A stretch of 32,872 nt of DNA from Oscillospiraceae bacterium (GCA_016288755.1 JAEELE010000091.1:1-32872); one strand, 5' to 3'; positions 16,234-24,538 are shown, counted from the stretch's first letter. A program made the numbers and translations. Notes: generated by a model not told the origin, from the sequence alone.

Positions 16234-16262
16234 ATTTTATCACGTCTTGGCGGCGATTGCAA
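16234..16262 (-). promoter_or_regulatory. Promoter of ftsZ
   Basis: TTGCAA, 17-nt spacer ending in GTGA, TAAAAT. Expected start near 16227, about 80 nt before the ftsZ start codon. Confidence 0.75.
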
Positions 16263-16317
16263 GCATTCTTTTGATTTTTTTGGATATTGCCGAAATATAT
16301 GTTGTTTTTATCACCTT

Positions 16318-17193
16318 TTATGTGAATGTTGTCGTGGCCGTTGTGGCAGATGTGGTTTCTGTCGTCTCTGCGGGCTCGGTTTTGGCAGGCGAAGTGACGA
16401 GCGGCTCCTGCGTTTCCTCCGGGATCACGGAAATCTGGTTGTTGCCGACCATCGTGAAGCGGTACTTCTTGTCCGGGTTGACCTGCTCCTCGGTGCCGAG
16501 CGCGAGCTTCAGCTTGTAGACCGCCTCATTGCTGTTGCCCATGTGGAAGGTGACGTTCTCGCCGATCTGCACGAGGATATCGCTCTGGTCGCGCATATCG
16601 ACGGAGACGATGCGGTCGCTCTGACACTCCGCGACGGCTGCGGTCATCGTGTGCAGCGCCGCGTCGAGGTGCGCATCCTCCGACTGGATCTGCTCGCCCG
16701 GCGCGCTGACCGCGGGATTGTAGCCGGTGACGAGCAGCAGCCCGTCGCGCGGGGCATCGTCCGAGAGCATCTCGAGGATGCGCCCCGAGGCACTGACCAG
16801 CAGATAGCCGTAGGAGCAGGAGATATTCGCGACCGGGACCGCACGCTCGACCTTGATCTCGACGGTCGAGGGGAATTTCTTCTTCACGGTGACGTTTTCC
16901 GCATAGACCACCGCCGCGGTGATCGCCCTGGCTGCGGCGTCCGTGTCGAGCCGCACGAGGTTGTCCTGATACTGGATGCCGCTCAGGCGCACGATCTCCT
17001 CATCGGCGGCGTCGGTCGCGTTGTCGACAACGATGTCGGTGACATTGAAGAACAGCGTCGTCGAGAGCGCTGCGCCGATGCCCGCGACCAGCACGAGCAC
17101 CAGCAAAAAATAAACCGGCTGAAGCCTGCTGCGGCGGTGCTGCCGCTTGCTGCTCTGCTGCCGTTTGACATTGGTTTTGACTACGTCGCGCAT
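16318..17193 (-). CDS. ftsQ: Cell division protein FtsQ/DivIB
   Basis: 291 aa. Bitopic divisome protein bridging FtsL/FtsB and the septal synthase. Seen: a short basic cytoplasmic N-terminus, a single membrane helix (about 27-46), a POTRA domain (about 50-120, with FFNVTDIVVDN and YAENVTVKKKFPSTVEIKVERAVP split over the domain), a beta domain, and a Thr-rich tail. The start ATG 17193 follows AAAGGAG; upstream in-frame sequence lies in the TTTCCACAG-repeat region. It sits between murA and ftsZ, as in many Firmicutes clusters where DivIB follows murG/murA-type genes. Confidence 0.88.
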   Translation of the reverse strand: MRDVVKTNVKRQQSSKRQHRRSRLQPVYFLLVLVLVAGIGAALSTTLFFNVTDIVVDNATDAADEEIVRLSGIQYQDNLVRLDTDAAARAITAAVVYAENVTVKKKFPSTVEIKVERAVPVANISCSYGYLLVSASGRILEMLSDDAPRDGLLLVTGYNPAVSAPGEQIQSEDAHLDAALHTMTAAVAECQSDRIVSVDMRDQSDILVQIGENVTFHMGNSNEAVYKLKLALGTEEQVNPDKKYRFTMVGNNQISVIPEETQEPLVTSPAKTEPAETTETTSATTATTTFT

Positions 17194-17228
17194 AAACTGT
17201 GCTCCTTTCTGGCGGCACGTCTGCGGGC

Positions 17229-17376
17229 TGTGGAAAACCCCGCCGGGCGTTCCGGTCGGATTTCCCACAGTTTCCACAGAGTTTTCAACATTTCAAGTCC
17301 GTCTGCACGCGGATTTCTGCCCTGCCTCGGGGTCCGTTTCCACAGTTTCCCACCGTTTCCACAGATTATTCAACAG
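17229..17376. repeat. Cluster of TTTCCACAG-type motifs (DnaA-box-like) between murA and ftsQ
   Basis: In about 150 bp there are TTTTCCACA (minus strand, 17229-17237), and on the plus strand TTTCCCACA (17261), GTTTCCACA (17270), GTTTTCAACA (17281), GTTTCCACA (17336), TTTCCCACC (17346), GTTTCCACA (17355) and ATTATTCAACA (17365). They form two imperfect copies of a block (TTTCC[C]AC..TTTCCACAG..TTCAACA), about 83 bp apart. They resemble degenerate DnaA boxes (TTATCCACA). The right copy overlaps the last codons of murA. Confidence 0.55.
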
Positions 17377-18677
17377 CTTTGGGGTTCAGCGGGCATTTTT
17401 CCGCCCCCTGCTGACAAAATCGGACAGCGCCGCACCTCCGCCCCGAGACTGTTGAAAACTCCTGCGAAGTCCTCATAGCCCCGGTCGATATGATGAAGCC
17501 CCCGCAGAAGGCTCTCACCCTCTGCCGCAGCCGCTGCGATGCCCAGTGCCGCGCCGCCGCGCAGATCGGGTGCTGTCACGTCTGCGCCGTGCAGCGCCCG
17601 GACGCCGTTGACCACGGCAATGCGCCCGGAAACGCGGATATCCGCGCCCATCTGCATCAAGCCGCCGACATGCTTGTAACGGCTCTCAAAGACGGTCTCC
17701 TCGACGACACAGGTGCCGCTGCCGGTCGCGAGCATCGCCGTGACCGGTGCCTGCGCATCGGTCGGGAAGCCCGGATAGGGCATGGTCAGCAGCCTGCGCG
17801 GACAGCGCAGCACCCCGCTGTGCGAGAGGTAAATGCGGTCGCCGCAGACCCCGAGCCTGCATCCGGCAGCCTCCAGCACGGACAGGCAGCTTTCCATATC
17901 GCCGGGCGCCGCGCCCCTGAGGCAGAGCTCTCCGCCGGCAGCAGCCCCCGCACAGAGCCATGTCATCGCCGCGATGCGGTCGGGCATGACCGTGTATTCG
18001 GCTGCATGCAGCTGCGAAACGCCCTCGATCACGACGGTCCCCTCGCCCGCGCCCGATATCCGCGCGCCGCAGGCATTGAGAAAGCGTGCCAGATCGGCGA
18101 TCTCGGGCTCGCGCGCCGCATTCGTCAGCACCGTCTCGCCCTCCGCGAGCGCCGCCACCGTCAGCACATTTTCGGTCACGCCGACGGACGGATAGCTGAG
18201 CGCGATCTTCGCGCCGCGCAGCCTTGCCGCCTGACAGTGTATTTTCCCGCCCGATTCCGTGATCTGCGCCCCGAGCCTGCGCACCGCGTCAAGGTGCATG
18301 TCGATCGGTCTGGGACCCAGCTCACAGCCGCCGGGCATGGTCAGAATACATGCATGCTTCAGCCCGATCAGCGGACCGAGAAACATGATGGATGAACGCA
18401 TCTTCCGCATATCGGCGTCCGGGATCTCGCAGCCGCCGACATCGCCGCCCTGCACCGTGACCGTATTGCCCGCTGCCCTGCACCGGCATCCGAGCCGGTT
18501 CAGGATCCTGCATGCGGTCCATGTATCGGTCAGGCGGGGCACATTGTGCAGAATGCTCTCTCCGCTGCAGAGCAGTGCCGCCGCGAGCAGCGGGAGTGCG
18601 CTGTTTTTCGCGCCCTGCACCGTCACCTCGCCGCGGAGCGGTCTGCCCCCGCGGAACCGGAGCATCTCCTCCGCCAT
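17370..18677 (-). CDS. murA: UDP-N-acetylglucosamine 1-carboxyvinyltransferase MurA
   Basis: 435 aa. It adds enolpyruvate from phosphoenolpyruvate to UDP-GlcNAc, the first committed step of peptidoglycan synthesis, in the cytoplasm. Seen: VQGAKNSALP with K24/N25, the active-site cysteine C118 in MPGGCELGPRPID (so fosfomycin-sensitive type), and PYPGFPTDAQAP of the second lobe. The start ATG at 18677 (MAEEMLRF) is set by GGAGGTGATG just upstream; the frame is open 18 codons further. A location between murG and ftsQ is not the usual place for murA, where murB or murC would be expected. Confidence 0.95.
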   Translation of the reverse strand: MAEEMLRFRGGRPLRGEVTVQGAKNSALPLLAAALLCSGESILHNVPRLTDTWTACRILNRLGCRCRAAGNTVTVQGGDVGGCEIPDADMRKMRSSIMFLGPLIGLKHACILTMPGGCELGPRPIDMHLDAVRRLGAQITESGGKIHCQAARLRGAKIALSYPSVGVTENVLTVAALAEGETVLTNAAREPEIADLARFLNACGARISGAGEGTVVIEGVSQLHAAEYTVMPDRIAAMTWLCAGAAAGGELCLRGAAPGDMESCLSVLEAAGCRLGVCGDRIYLSHSGVLRCPRRLLTMPYPGFPTDAQAPVTAMLATGSGTCVVEETVFESRYKHVGGLMQMGADIRVSGRIAVVNGVRALHGADVTAPDLRGGAALGIAAAAAEGESLLRGLHHIDRGYEDFAGVFNSLGAEVRRCPILSAGGGKMPAEPQSC

Positions 18678-18791
18678 AATTGCATCACCTCCGGCAATCG
18701 GCTCCTCGCCGTTATGCTGTATGGTATGCAATTTTCGTTAATTTGTGATTGCTGCGCGCAGCCCTTGTCGGATTCCGGCGCAGCCCGCGGG

Positions 18792-19271
18792 TCACCAGCC
18801 GATGTCCGTGAAGCTGAGGATGAATTCCTCAAAGCTGTCTGCGATCAGATACAGACCGTCCGCGCGTTCCTCGTCCTCATGATACAGAAAATAGATTTTG
18901 CCGTAATGATCGCCGCGAATGCCGATGCAGACATAATCGCCGCCCATGTTTTCGCCGATCGGCAGCACGTTTTCGCCCCATACCCGCGCAAAGGCGTCAC
19001 TGCCGCTCACAAACTCCCTGTTGTAGAAGTATTCGAGCTTTTCGTTCCCGTCGTCGCTGGTCATCTCCGACACCTCGCGCATCGGATATCCGAAATCGTC
19101 CGCAACGTAGAACGCACACTGCTCTGTCAGAAATTCCCTGTATTCCGCCGGAATGCGGATGCCCCTTTCCGCTTCAAACGCATCCAGCTCCCCGGCGGTC
19201 AGCGTCGAGAAATCCTCGGTCAGCTCCGCCGCCGCGATCTCATCGAGCTTTTTCCTGATGATATCCTTCAT
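18792..19271 (-). CDS. SUKH (SMI1/KNR4) family protein
   Basis: 159 aa. Matches the SMI1/KNR4 fold: ELDAFEAERGIRIPAEYREFL (helix and xP-xxYxxFL signature), LPIGENMGGDYVCIGIR (LPxGxxxGGDxxxxxxxG), and a C-terminal DSFEEFI helix. In bacteria SUKH proteins are often immunity proteins for contact-dependent or polymorphic toxins, but single genes also occur with no toxin nearby. ATG 19271 is chosen because AAAGGAAA lies upstream; an ATG six codons earlier (19289) is possible. It lies 20 nt after murG, inside the cell-wall cluster, with no toxin gene next to it. Confidence 0.82.
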   Translation of the reverse strand: MKDIIRKKLDEIAAAELTEDFSTLTAGELDAFEAERGIRIPAEYREFLTEQCAFYVADDFGYPMREVSEMTSDDGNEKLEYFYNREFVSGSDAFARVWGENVLPIGENMGGDYVCIGIRGDHYGKIYFLYHEDEERADGLYLIADSFEEFILSFTDIGW

Positions 19272-19291
19272 CGTTCCGTTTCCTTTCATTC

Positions 19292-20425
19292 TCAGGCTTC
19301 GGTTTTGTCCGGGCTGAGGATTTCGCTGAGCACGTTCCAGATGCGTTCGTCGGTGTCTGCCGCAAAGAGGGCACCGGCGCGCTGCTCCATCGCGATGCGC
19401 TTGTCCGGGTTCTGATAGAGCTCGGTGACGGCTTCCTTCAACCGGTCAAGCGTCAGGTCCTTCTGTTCGATGACGATCGCCGCACCGGCGCGCCCGAGCA
19501 CCATCGCATTGTGATACTGGTGATTTTCCGCAGCCGTCGGATACGGGATCAGCACGGAAGCCCTGCCGACCGCCTCCAGCTCGCTGAGCGTCGATGCGCC
19601 CGCACGGGAGATCACAAGGTCAGCCGCCGCCAGACAGATATCCATGTCGTGAATGTATTCCGTCACGCGCATGCGGCTGTCGTCCGCGATGCCGCGCTTT
19701 CGCAGCTCGTCCGGAACAGTTTCCCTGCCGAATTTGCCGTAGGCGTGGATGTGGTTGATATCCATGTCGGATTCCAGATGCCACTGCATCAGGTCGGGCA
19801 TGAGATCGTTGAGGCATTTCGCGCCCTGACTGCCGCCGAAGGACAGGATCGTCATTTTCCCGCGGAAATTGAGCTTTGCGCGCGCCTGCTCTCTTGTGCA
19901 GCGGGTCAGCGCGCCGCGCACGGGCAGTCCGGTCACAACGGTCTTTGCCTCTGCGGGGAAATACTCCTTTGCCGCGCCGAAGGTCATCATGACCGCCCTC
20001 GCCTTTTTCGCAAGGAGCTTGTTCGTCACGCCGGGATAGGCGTTCTGCTCGTGGATCGCCGTCGGGATGCCGAGCTGCTGCGCCGCGCGGATGACCGGTC
20101 CTGCCGCATAGCCGCCGGTGCCGATCGCTAGATCGGGCCTGAAATCGCGCACGATCGCCTTCGCGTGGCTGCCCGCCGTCATGAGATAGCGCGCCGCCAT
20201 GATATTTTTGCCGATATTCTCAAACGTCAGGCTCCGCTGGAAGCCTGCCACCTGCACAAACTTCATCTCGTACCCCGCCGCGGGGACCAGCTTCGCCTCC
20301 ATGCCGTTCGGCGTCCCGACAAACAGGAATTCCGCGTCCGGCACATGCGATTTGATGATTCCTGCGATCGCGAGTGCGGGATTGATGTGCCCGCCCGTGC
20401 CGCCGCAGGCGATCAGAATTTTCAT
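19292..20425 (-). CDS. murG: MurG: lipid I to lipid II N-acetylglucosaminyltransferase
   Basis: 377 aa. Peripheral membrane GT28 enzyme that transfers GlcNAc from UDP-GlcNAc to lipid I. Seen: the N-terminal GGTGGHINPALAIA loop, the IGTGGYAAGPVI and HEQNAYPGVTNK motifs, GGSQGA of the donor site, and a C-terminal ISRAGASTLSELEAVG plus PYPTAAENHQYHNA, which binds UDP. The start ATG at 20425 overlaps the NUDIX stop (ATGA), so the two are translationally coupled. The usual partners ftsW and mraY lie upstream in the same unit. Confidence 0.97.
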   Translation of the reverse strand: MKILIACGGTGGHINPALAIAGIIKSHVPDAEFLFVGTPNGMEAKLVPAAGYEMKFVQVAGFQRSLTFENIGKNIMAARYLMTAGSHAKAIVRDFRPDLAIGTGGYAAGPVIRAAQQLGIPTAIHEQNAYPGVTNKLLAKKARAVMMTFGAAKEYFPAEAKTVVTGLPVRGALTRCTREQARAKLNFRGKMTILSFGGSQGAKCLNDLMPDLMQWHLESDMDINHIHAYGKFGRETVPDELRKRGIADDSRMRVTEYIHDMDICLAAADLVISRAGASTLSELEAVGRASVLIPYPTAAENHQYHNAMVLGRAGAAIVIEQKDLTLDRLKEAVTELYQNPDKRIAMEQRAGALFAADTDERIWNVLSEILSPDKTEA

Positions 20426-21396
20426 AGCTTTTCTTCCTCTGTTTCGTCTGTTGATTCCGTGCTGCCGCCGAGAATATCGGGAAACACGAGCGTAATCAGC
20501 GTGCTCTCCTGCGTGACGGTCAGCCCTGCATGCCATCTGGCGCGGAACTCCGCGAGGGAAACGATCTCCGCAGCGTCGGTCTCGCCCTTTTGCAGGCGGA
20601 TATCCGCCGCGGTGAGGTCGCGCCGCAGCAGGAAATACCGGAAGATCACGCCGCGCTCGCGCCGCATGCCTCTGTCCTCGAGCTCTGCGGGCGAGGTCAG
20701 CAGCCCCGTTTCCTCCCAGAGCTCCCGGACCGCCGCCTGCACGGGCGTCTCCCCTGCCTGCGCGCAGCCGCCGGTGATCTCCCAGCAGCCCGCATAGGAT
20801 TTCTGCGGCGCACGTCTGGTCAGCAGAATCTCTCCGCTGCGGGTGACCGTCAGAATGCTGACGACGGTGCGGTATGTATCCGCCGGGATGCGCTCGCCGC
20901 GCACGGCGGTGCGTCCGGTCGGTCTGCCCGAGGCGTCGCAGAGATCGGCGAGCTCGGGCATCCTGTTCTCGCGGCGGCTCATATCGCGCTTTGCCGTCGG
21001 CGGGATTCTGCAGCCCGCAAACACGCCGCCGAAATATTTCGTATACAGCCGCGGCTGTGCACCGTCAAAGTCCTCGCCCGCTGCCATTTCGAGAAAGCGC
21101 TGCGGTGCGACCCGGTCAGACGCAGCTGTCCTGCCCGCCGCAAGCCGGACCTCCGTCTGCTTCGGAAAACACAGGAAATATTCGCTGAACCGGAGCCCGC
21201 GCCTGCCGCAGCCGCAGTAGAGCAGCATATCCGCATCGACGGCGATGCCGGTCTCCGCAAGGAGCGCGCGCTTTGCCGCCTGCCGCGGGGTCTCCCCGAG
21301 CATGACCGCACCGCCGGGCAGCATCCACATACCGCCCTGACTGCGCTCCGGTGCACGCTTTGTGACAAGGATACTGCCGTCCCTGCCGACCGCCAT
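20422..21396 (-). CDS. Tandem NUDIX hydrolase (first domain degenerate)
   Basis: 324 aa from the first canonical ATG; true N-terminus probably further upstream (see next entry). Two NUDIX folds in a row. The C-terminal domain has a perfect NUDIX box, G-x5-E-x7-REL-x-EE-x-GL (GGCAQAGETPVQAAVREL, then WEETGL), so it should hydrolyse a nucleoside diphosphate linked to another moiety. The N-terminal domain has GGAVMLGETPRQAAKRAL, then LAETGI: the REUxEE core reads RALLAE, losing two metal-binding glutamates, so it is likely non-catalytic. Both repeats share a preceding motif, KRPLGTRRRGG.. and GRPTGRTAVRGER. It lies between ftsW and murG and overlaps murG by 4 nt; a role in UDP-sugar or lipid-precursor turnover is only a guess. 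Confidence 0.85.
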   Translation of the reverse strand: MAVGRDGSILVTKRAPERSQGGMWMLPGGAVMLGETPRQAAKRALLAETGIAVDADMLLYCGCGRRGLRFSEYFLCFPKQTEVRLAAGRTAASDRVAPQRFLEMAAGEDFDGAQPRLYTKYFGGVFAGCRIPPTAKRDMSRRENRMPELADLCDASGRPTGRTAVRGERIPADTYRTVVSILTVTRSGEILLTRRAPQKSYAGCWEITGGCAQAGETPVQAAVRELWEETGLLTSPAELEDRGMRRERGVIFRYFLLRRDLTAADIRLQKGETDAAEIVSLAEFRARWHAGLTVTQESTLITLVFPDILGGSTESTDETEEEKL

Positions 21397-21501
21397 GACG
21401 CGGACGACATGATCATAGCTCTCCCGCGGACATGGCTCGCCGCCTCTTCTGCGGGTGCCGAGCGGACGCTTGCTGCTGTCAAAAAGTGCCTGATAATCCG
21501 T
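21397..21501 (-). other. In-frame N-terminal extension of the NUDIX protein without a canonical start codon
   Basis: Upstream of the ATG at 21396 the frame encodes DYQALFDSSKRPLGTRRRGG.. and ..VVRV, which aligns with the same segment of the second NUDIX domain, so it is genuine coding sequence. In-frame before it the only candidate is ACG at 21501 (9 nt after AAGGGAG, 21511-21517); a GTA is at 21507 and a stop (TGA) lies four codons further. No ATG, GTG or TTG exists. Either initiation is at a rare codon (ACG), or a point mutation or sequence error destroyed the start. Confidence 0.7.
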
Positions 21502-21523
21502 CGGTACCCGCTCCCTTCATCTG

Positions 21524-22735
21524 TTAATCCAGTCTCGCCTCCCGCGAGATATTGAGCAGAATGCCCATTTCGGCAAGCTGCATCATCAGTGCCGTGCCGC
21601 CGTATGAGAAAAACGGCAGCGAAATGCCCGTATTCGGGATCGCATTGCTGACAACGGCGATATTGAGCAGAGCCTGCAGACCGATGTGCATGGTCAGACC
21701 GACTGCCACGAGCATGCCGAATTTGTCCTTTGCCTTTGCCGCGATATAAAACCCGCGGAACACCAGCAGACAGAACAGCAGAATCACCGTGACCGCGCCG
21801 ACGAAGCCGAATTCCTCGCAGAGGATCGCGAACACGAAGTCGTTCTGCGCCTCGGGCAGATACTGGTATTTCTGGCGGGATGCGCCGAGCCCCAGCCCGA
21901 ACATGCCGCCCGAGCCGATCGCGATCAGCGACTGACAGGTCTGCCATGTCTCCTTCTGCATGAAATCGGGGTTGAACGGGTCGAGCCACGAAAGAATGCG
22001 CACCTCGAAATAGCCCATGCCCTCGACCTTGATCTTGTACAGCACCCAGACGACCATCAGCAGGACGCCGGCGATGCACACGAGAATAAACTGCCCCGGA
22101 TTCGCGCCGCCGACGAAGATCAGCGTCATCGCGAGCACCGCGATGATCAGCGTGCCGGAGAGGTGCGGCTCCTTCATCATCAGGAAGGCGATGATACCGA
22201 GCATCACCAGATAGGGCGCAATGCCGTAGCGGAACTGCGACATGCGGTGACCGTTCCGGATGATCAGCGTCGCGAAGAACAGCACGATCGCAATTTTCAT
22301 CATTTCCGAGGGCTGGAAGGTGATGCCGCCGCCGTTCTCGCCGCCGCCGACCTGGATCCAGCGCGTTGCACCGTTGACATTTCTGCCGATGCCGGGGATC
22401 AGAACAGCGACCAGCAGCGCCAGCGAAACGCCGAATGCCGTGCCGGAGACCCAGAGCTTTTCGTAGAAGTGATAGTCAACGGTCGCCGCGATGAACATGA
22501 GCACCAGCCCGCCGCCCGCAAACCACATCTGACGGGTCGCGTAGAAGGTACCCTTCTGTCCGTCCTGAATCGCCGCGGGATAGGACGCGGAGAACATCAT
22601 CAGCAGACCGATCGCCAGCAGCGCAATGACCGTGCCGAGCAGCACGCCGTCGATATCGCCGCGGAACAGCCGCCAGCCGCGCCCCACAGACCCCGATCGG
22701 CTGTTGTAGCGCGCCGTCCTTGCTAAATCAGACAT
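21524..22735 (-). CDS. ftsW: FtsW, SEDS-family peptidoglycan glycosyltransferase of the divisome
   Basis: 403 aa. About ten membrane helices. SEDS signatures seen: ITFQPSEMMKIAIVLF, the MMKEPHLSGTLI block, LSWLDPFNPDF, the QNDFVFAILCEEFGFVGA motif, and AIPNTGISLPFFSYGGTAL near the C-terminus. It polymerises lipid II into septal glycan with the class B PBP of the same cluster. It starts at 22735 after GGAGCG, 18 nt downstream of mraY, and ends before the NUDIX gene. An ordinary length and order for FtsW. No murD is present between mraY and ftsW, where it is commonly found. Confidence 0.94.
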   Translation of the reverse strand: MSDLARTARYNSRSGSVGRGWRLFRGDIDGVLLGTVIALLAIGLLMMFSASYPAAIQDGQKGTFYATRQMWFAGGGLVLMFIAATVDYHFYEKLWVSGTAFGVSLALLVAVLIPGIGRNVNGATRWIQVGGGENGGGITFQPSEMMKIAIVLFFATLIIRNGHRMSQFRYGIAPYLVMLGIIAFLMMKEPHLSGTLIIAVLAMTLIFVGGANPGQFILVCIAGVLLMVVWVLYKIKVEGMGYFEVRILSWLDPFNPDFMQKETWQTCQSLIAIGSGGMFGLGLGASRQKYQYLPEAQNDFVFAILCEEFGFVGAVTVILLFCLLVFRGFYIAAKAKDKFGMLVAVGLTMHIGLQALLNIAVVSNAIPNTGISLPFFSYGGTALMMQLAEMGILLNISREARLD

Positions 22736-22753
22736 TGTTTTCGCTCCAATCGC

Positions 22754-23782
22754 TCAGATGATCTGCAGCAGAACCGCCAGTGCGCCGAACACCAGCCCGA
22801 CCAGCGAGAATACTGCAACGATCTTGTACTCGCTCCACTTGCAGAGCTCGAAATGATGGTGGATCGGGGACATTTTGAAGATGCGGCGCCCCTCTCCGTA
22901 GATTTTCTTTGTGATCTTGAAATAGCTGACCTGAAGCACCACGCTCAGTGCGTCGAGCACATAGACGATGCCGACCATCACCAGCAGCAGGTGCATTCTG
23001 CATGCAACACCGATCGCGGCAAACGCGCCGCCCAGATACATCGAGCCGGTGTCGCCCATGAAGCATTTTGCAGGGTGCAGATTCCACACGAGAAAGCCGA
23101 TGCAGCCGCCCGCGATCGTAATTGCATAGAGCGACATGTCAAGGTAATGCAGCGCCGCGCAGAGCATTGTCAGGCAGAGCATCGAGACGACCGTGACCGA
23201 GCCGCAGAGCCCGTCAATGCCGTCGGTCAGGTTGACCGCATTCGTGATATAGATGATGAACAGGATCATGAACGGATAATAGAAGATGCCGAGATTCAGC
23301 TTGCAGAACATCAGGTCGACCGTCGTTTCATGGTCGCCCAGCAGATATAGAATGCCCAGAAGTGCAACGCTCAATACAAACTGCGCAGCCATTTTTTGCT
23401 TCGGGTTCAGCCCGAGATTCTGCTTTTTGACCGCCTTGATATAGTCGTCGGTGAAGCCGACCGACAGCGAATAGAGCAGCGAGAACAGCACGACGGTCAG
23501 CAGCCGCAGCCCCTGCACCGCCGCCTCGCGCGAGGTCGTGTCGATCCCGCCCGAGAGCCGCCAGACCGTATAGCCCAGCGCGGTCGCGAGGATGCTGCCG
23601 CCGATGAACAGGAATCCGCCCATGATCGGCGTGCCCTGCTTCGATTTGTGCCACGCCGGACCCTCCTCGAGAATCGTCTGTCCGAAATGGATCTTTTTGA
23701 GATACGGGATCAGCACAAAGCCCCCGAGCGCCGCGATCACAGCAGCCGTGACCGCCGCGCACAATGTCAGCCAGATAGGCAT
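22754..23782 (-). CDS. mraY: MraY: phospho-N-acetylmuramoyl-pentapeptide transferase
   Basis: 342 aa. Polytopic membrane enzyme (about ten helices) that moves phospho-MurNAc-pentapeptide onto undecaprenyl phosphate, giving lipid I. Seen: the GPAWHKSKQGTPIMGG loop, GFTDDYIK with paired Asp, NAVNLTDGIDGL, FMGDTGSMYLGG and MSPIHHHFE, all family hallmarks with catalytic Asp/His residues in place. ATG 23782 (MPIWL) follows GGAGGG; an in-frame TTG four codons upstream overlaps this ribosome-binding site and is unlikely. Confidence 0.96.
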   Translation of the reverse strand: MPIWLTLCAAVTAAVIAALGGFVLIPYLKKIHFGQTILEEGPAWHKSKQGTPIMGGFLFIGGSILATALGYTVWRLSGGIDTTSREAAVQGLRLLTVVLFSLLYSLSVGFTDDYIKAVKKQNLGLNPKQKMAAQFVLSVALLGILYLLGDHETTVDLMFCKLNLGIFYYPFMILFIIYITNAVNLTDGIDGLCGSVTVVSMLCLTMLCAALHYLDMSLYAITIAGGCIGFLVWNLHPAKCFMGDTGSMYLGGAFAAIGVACRMHLLLVMVGIVYVLDALSVVLQVSYFKITKKIYGEGRRIFKMSPIHHHFELCKWSEYKIVAVFSLVGLVFGALAVLLQII

Positions 23783-23812
23783 AGTACCCTCCAAAAATCG
23801 TTTGTCTGTTTG

Positions 23813-24535
23813 TTACCACCACGCGGAAAAGACCGTGCGTCCGTCCTCCCATTTTTTGATAAAATCCTGAGAGAGACCGCCGCGCCGCACCAGATGTGCA
23901 ATGAGCTCCTTGCTGTCGCAGTATCCCTTCGGCAGCAGCTTCCAGCCGTTGGGCTTCAATCCCTCGCGCTGATAGGCAAGCTCCTCCGTGCTGTAGAAGT
24001 AATAATCGCGCCATTCCGAGCGGATGTATCTGCCGCGGTAACGGTCCCTGTCTCCCGGCGTGCGGTATTCCACATGGATGTAGGTCGGCTTCCAGATGAC
24101 GCACACAAGCTGATAGGTCGGCGTACTTTCCAGTTCAACGGAAATACACTCTGAATGCGGTGCCTTTTCCTGCACGCCGATGCTCCGCAGAAAGTCCGCT
24201 GCCTCGGGGCTGTCAGATTCCATCCCGAACGCGATCTGTCCGGGCATTGCCAGCATGCCGCCCTTGTACCGAAAGCATGCCGCAAGCCGCTTCGCCGTTT
24301 CTTCGTCCGCCGTGAGCTTCCGGAACATATCATAAACTGCAAGCTCCCGCTGATAAAAATGCTCCTCAAACGGACAGATCACGCCGATGCGCCGGATCGT
24401 GTCGCAGAGCTCCTTGCTGTCCGTGCGGATCAGGTCGATGCCGCGCATCTTCATCCAGCCGTCATGGCTGATGCGGTCGCCTGCTGTGATTCCCTTCGGC
24501 GGCAGGACCCGACAGAGCGACATATCCAGTCCCAT
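23813..24535 (-). CDS. Unrecognised protein encoded between murE and mraY
   Basis: 240 aa, not assigned to a known family. It begins MGLDMSLCRVLPPKG, has no signal peptide or membrane helix, and is rich in Tyr, Trp and Arg toward the C-terminus (for example RYIRSEWRDYYFYSTEELAY), ending in SAWW. The fold cannot be read from the sequence; some hypothetical proteins start MGLDMY but similarity is weak. The gene is well formed: AGAAGGA ribosome-binding site inside the murE end, a 3-nt gap after murE, and 30 nt before mraY. It therefore is co-transcribed with the lipid II pathway at the place where murF or murD normally lies. It is not a match for Mur ligases (no GTNGKT-type P-loop). Confidence 0.75.
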   Translation of the reverse strand: MGLDMSLCRVLPPKGITAGDRISHDGWMKMRGIDLIRTDSKELCDTIRRIGVICPFEEHFYQRELAVYDMFRKLTADEETAKRLAACFRYKGGMLAMPGQIAFGMESDSPEAADFLRSIGVQEKAPHSECISVELESTPTYQLVCVIWKPTYIHVEYRTPGDRDRYRGRYIRSEWRDYYFYSTEELAYQREGLKPNGWKLLPKGYCDSKELIAHLVRRGGLSQDFIKKWEDGRTVFSAWW

Positions 24536-24538
24536 GAC

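Noticed and set aside
17229..17376. Replication origin
   Set aside because: DnaA-like boxes exist, but there is no dnaA/dnaN, gyrase or AT-rich unwinding region; same for the right-end array as far as visible.
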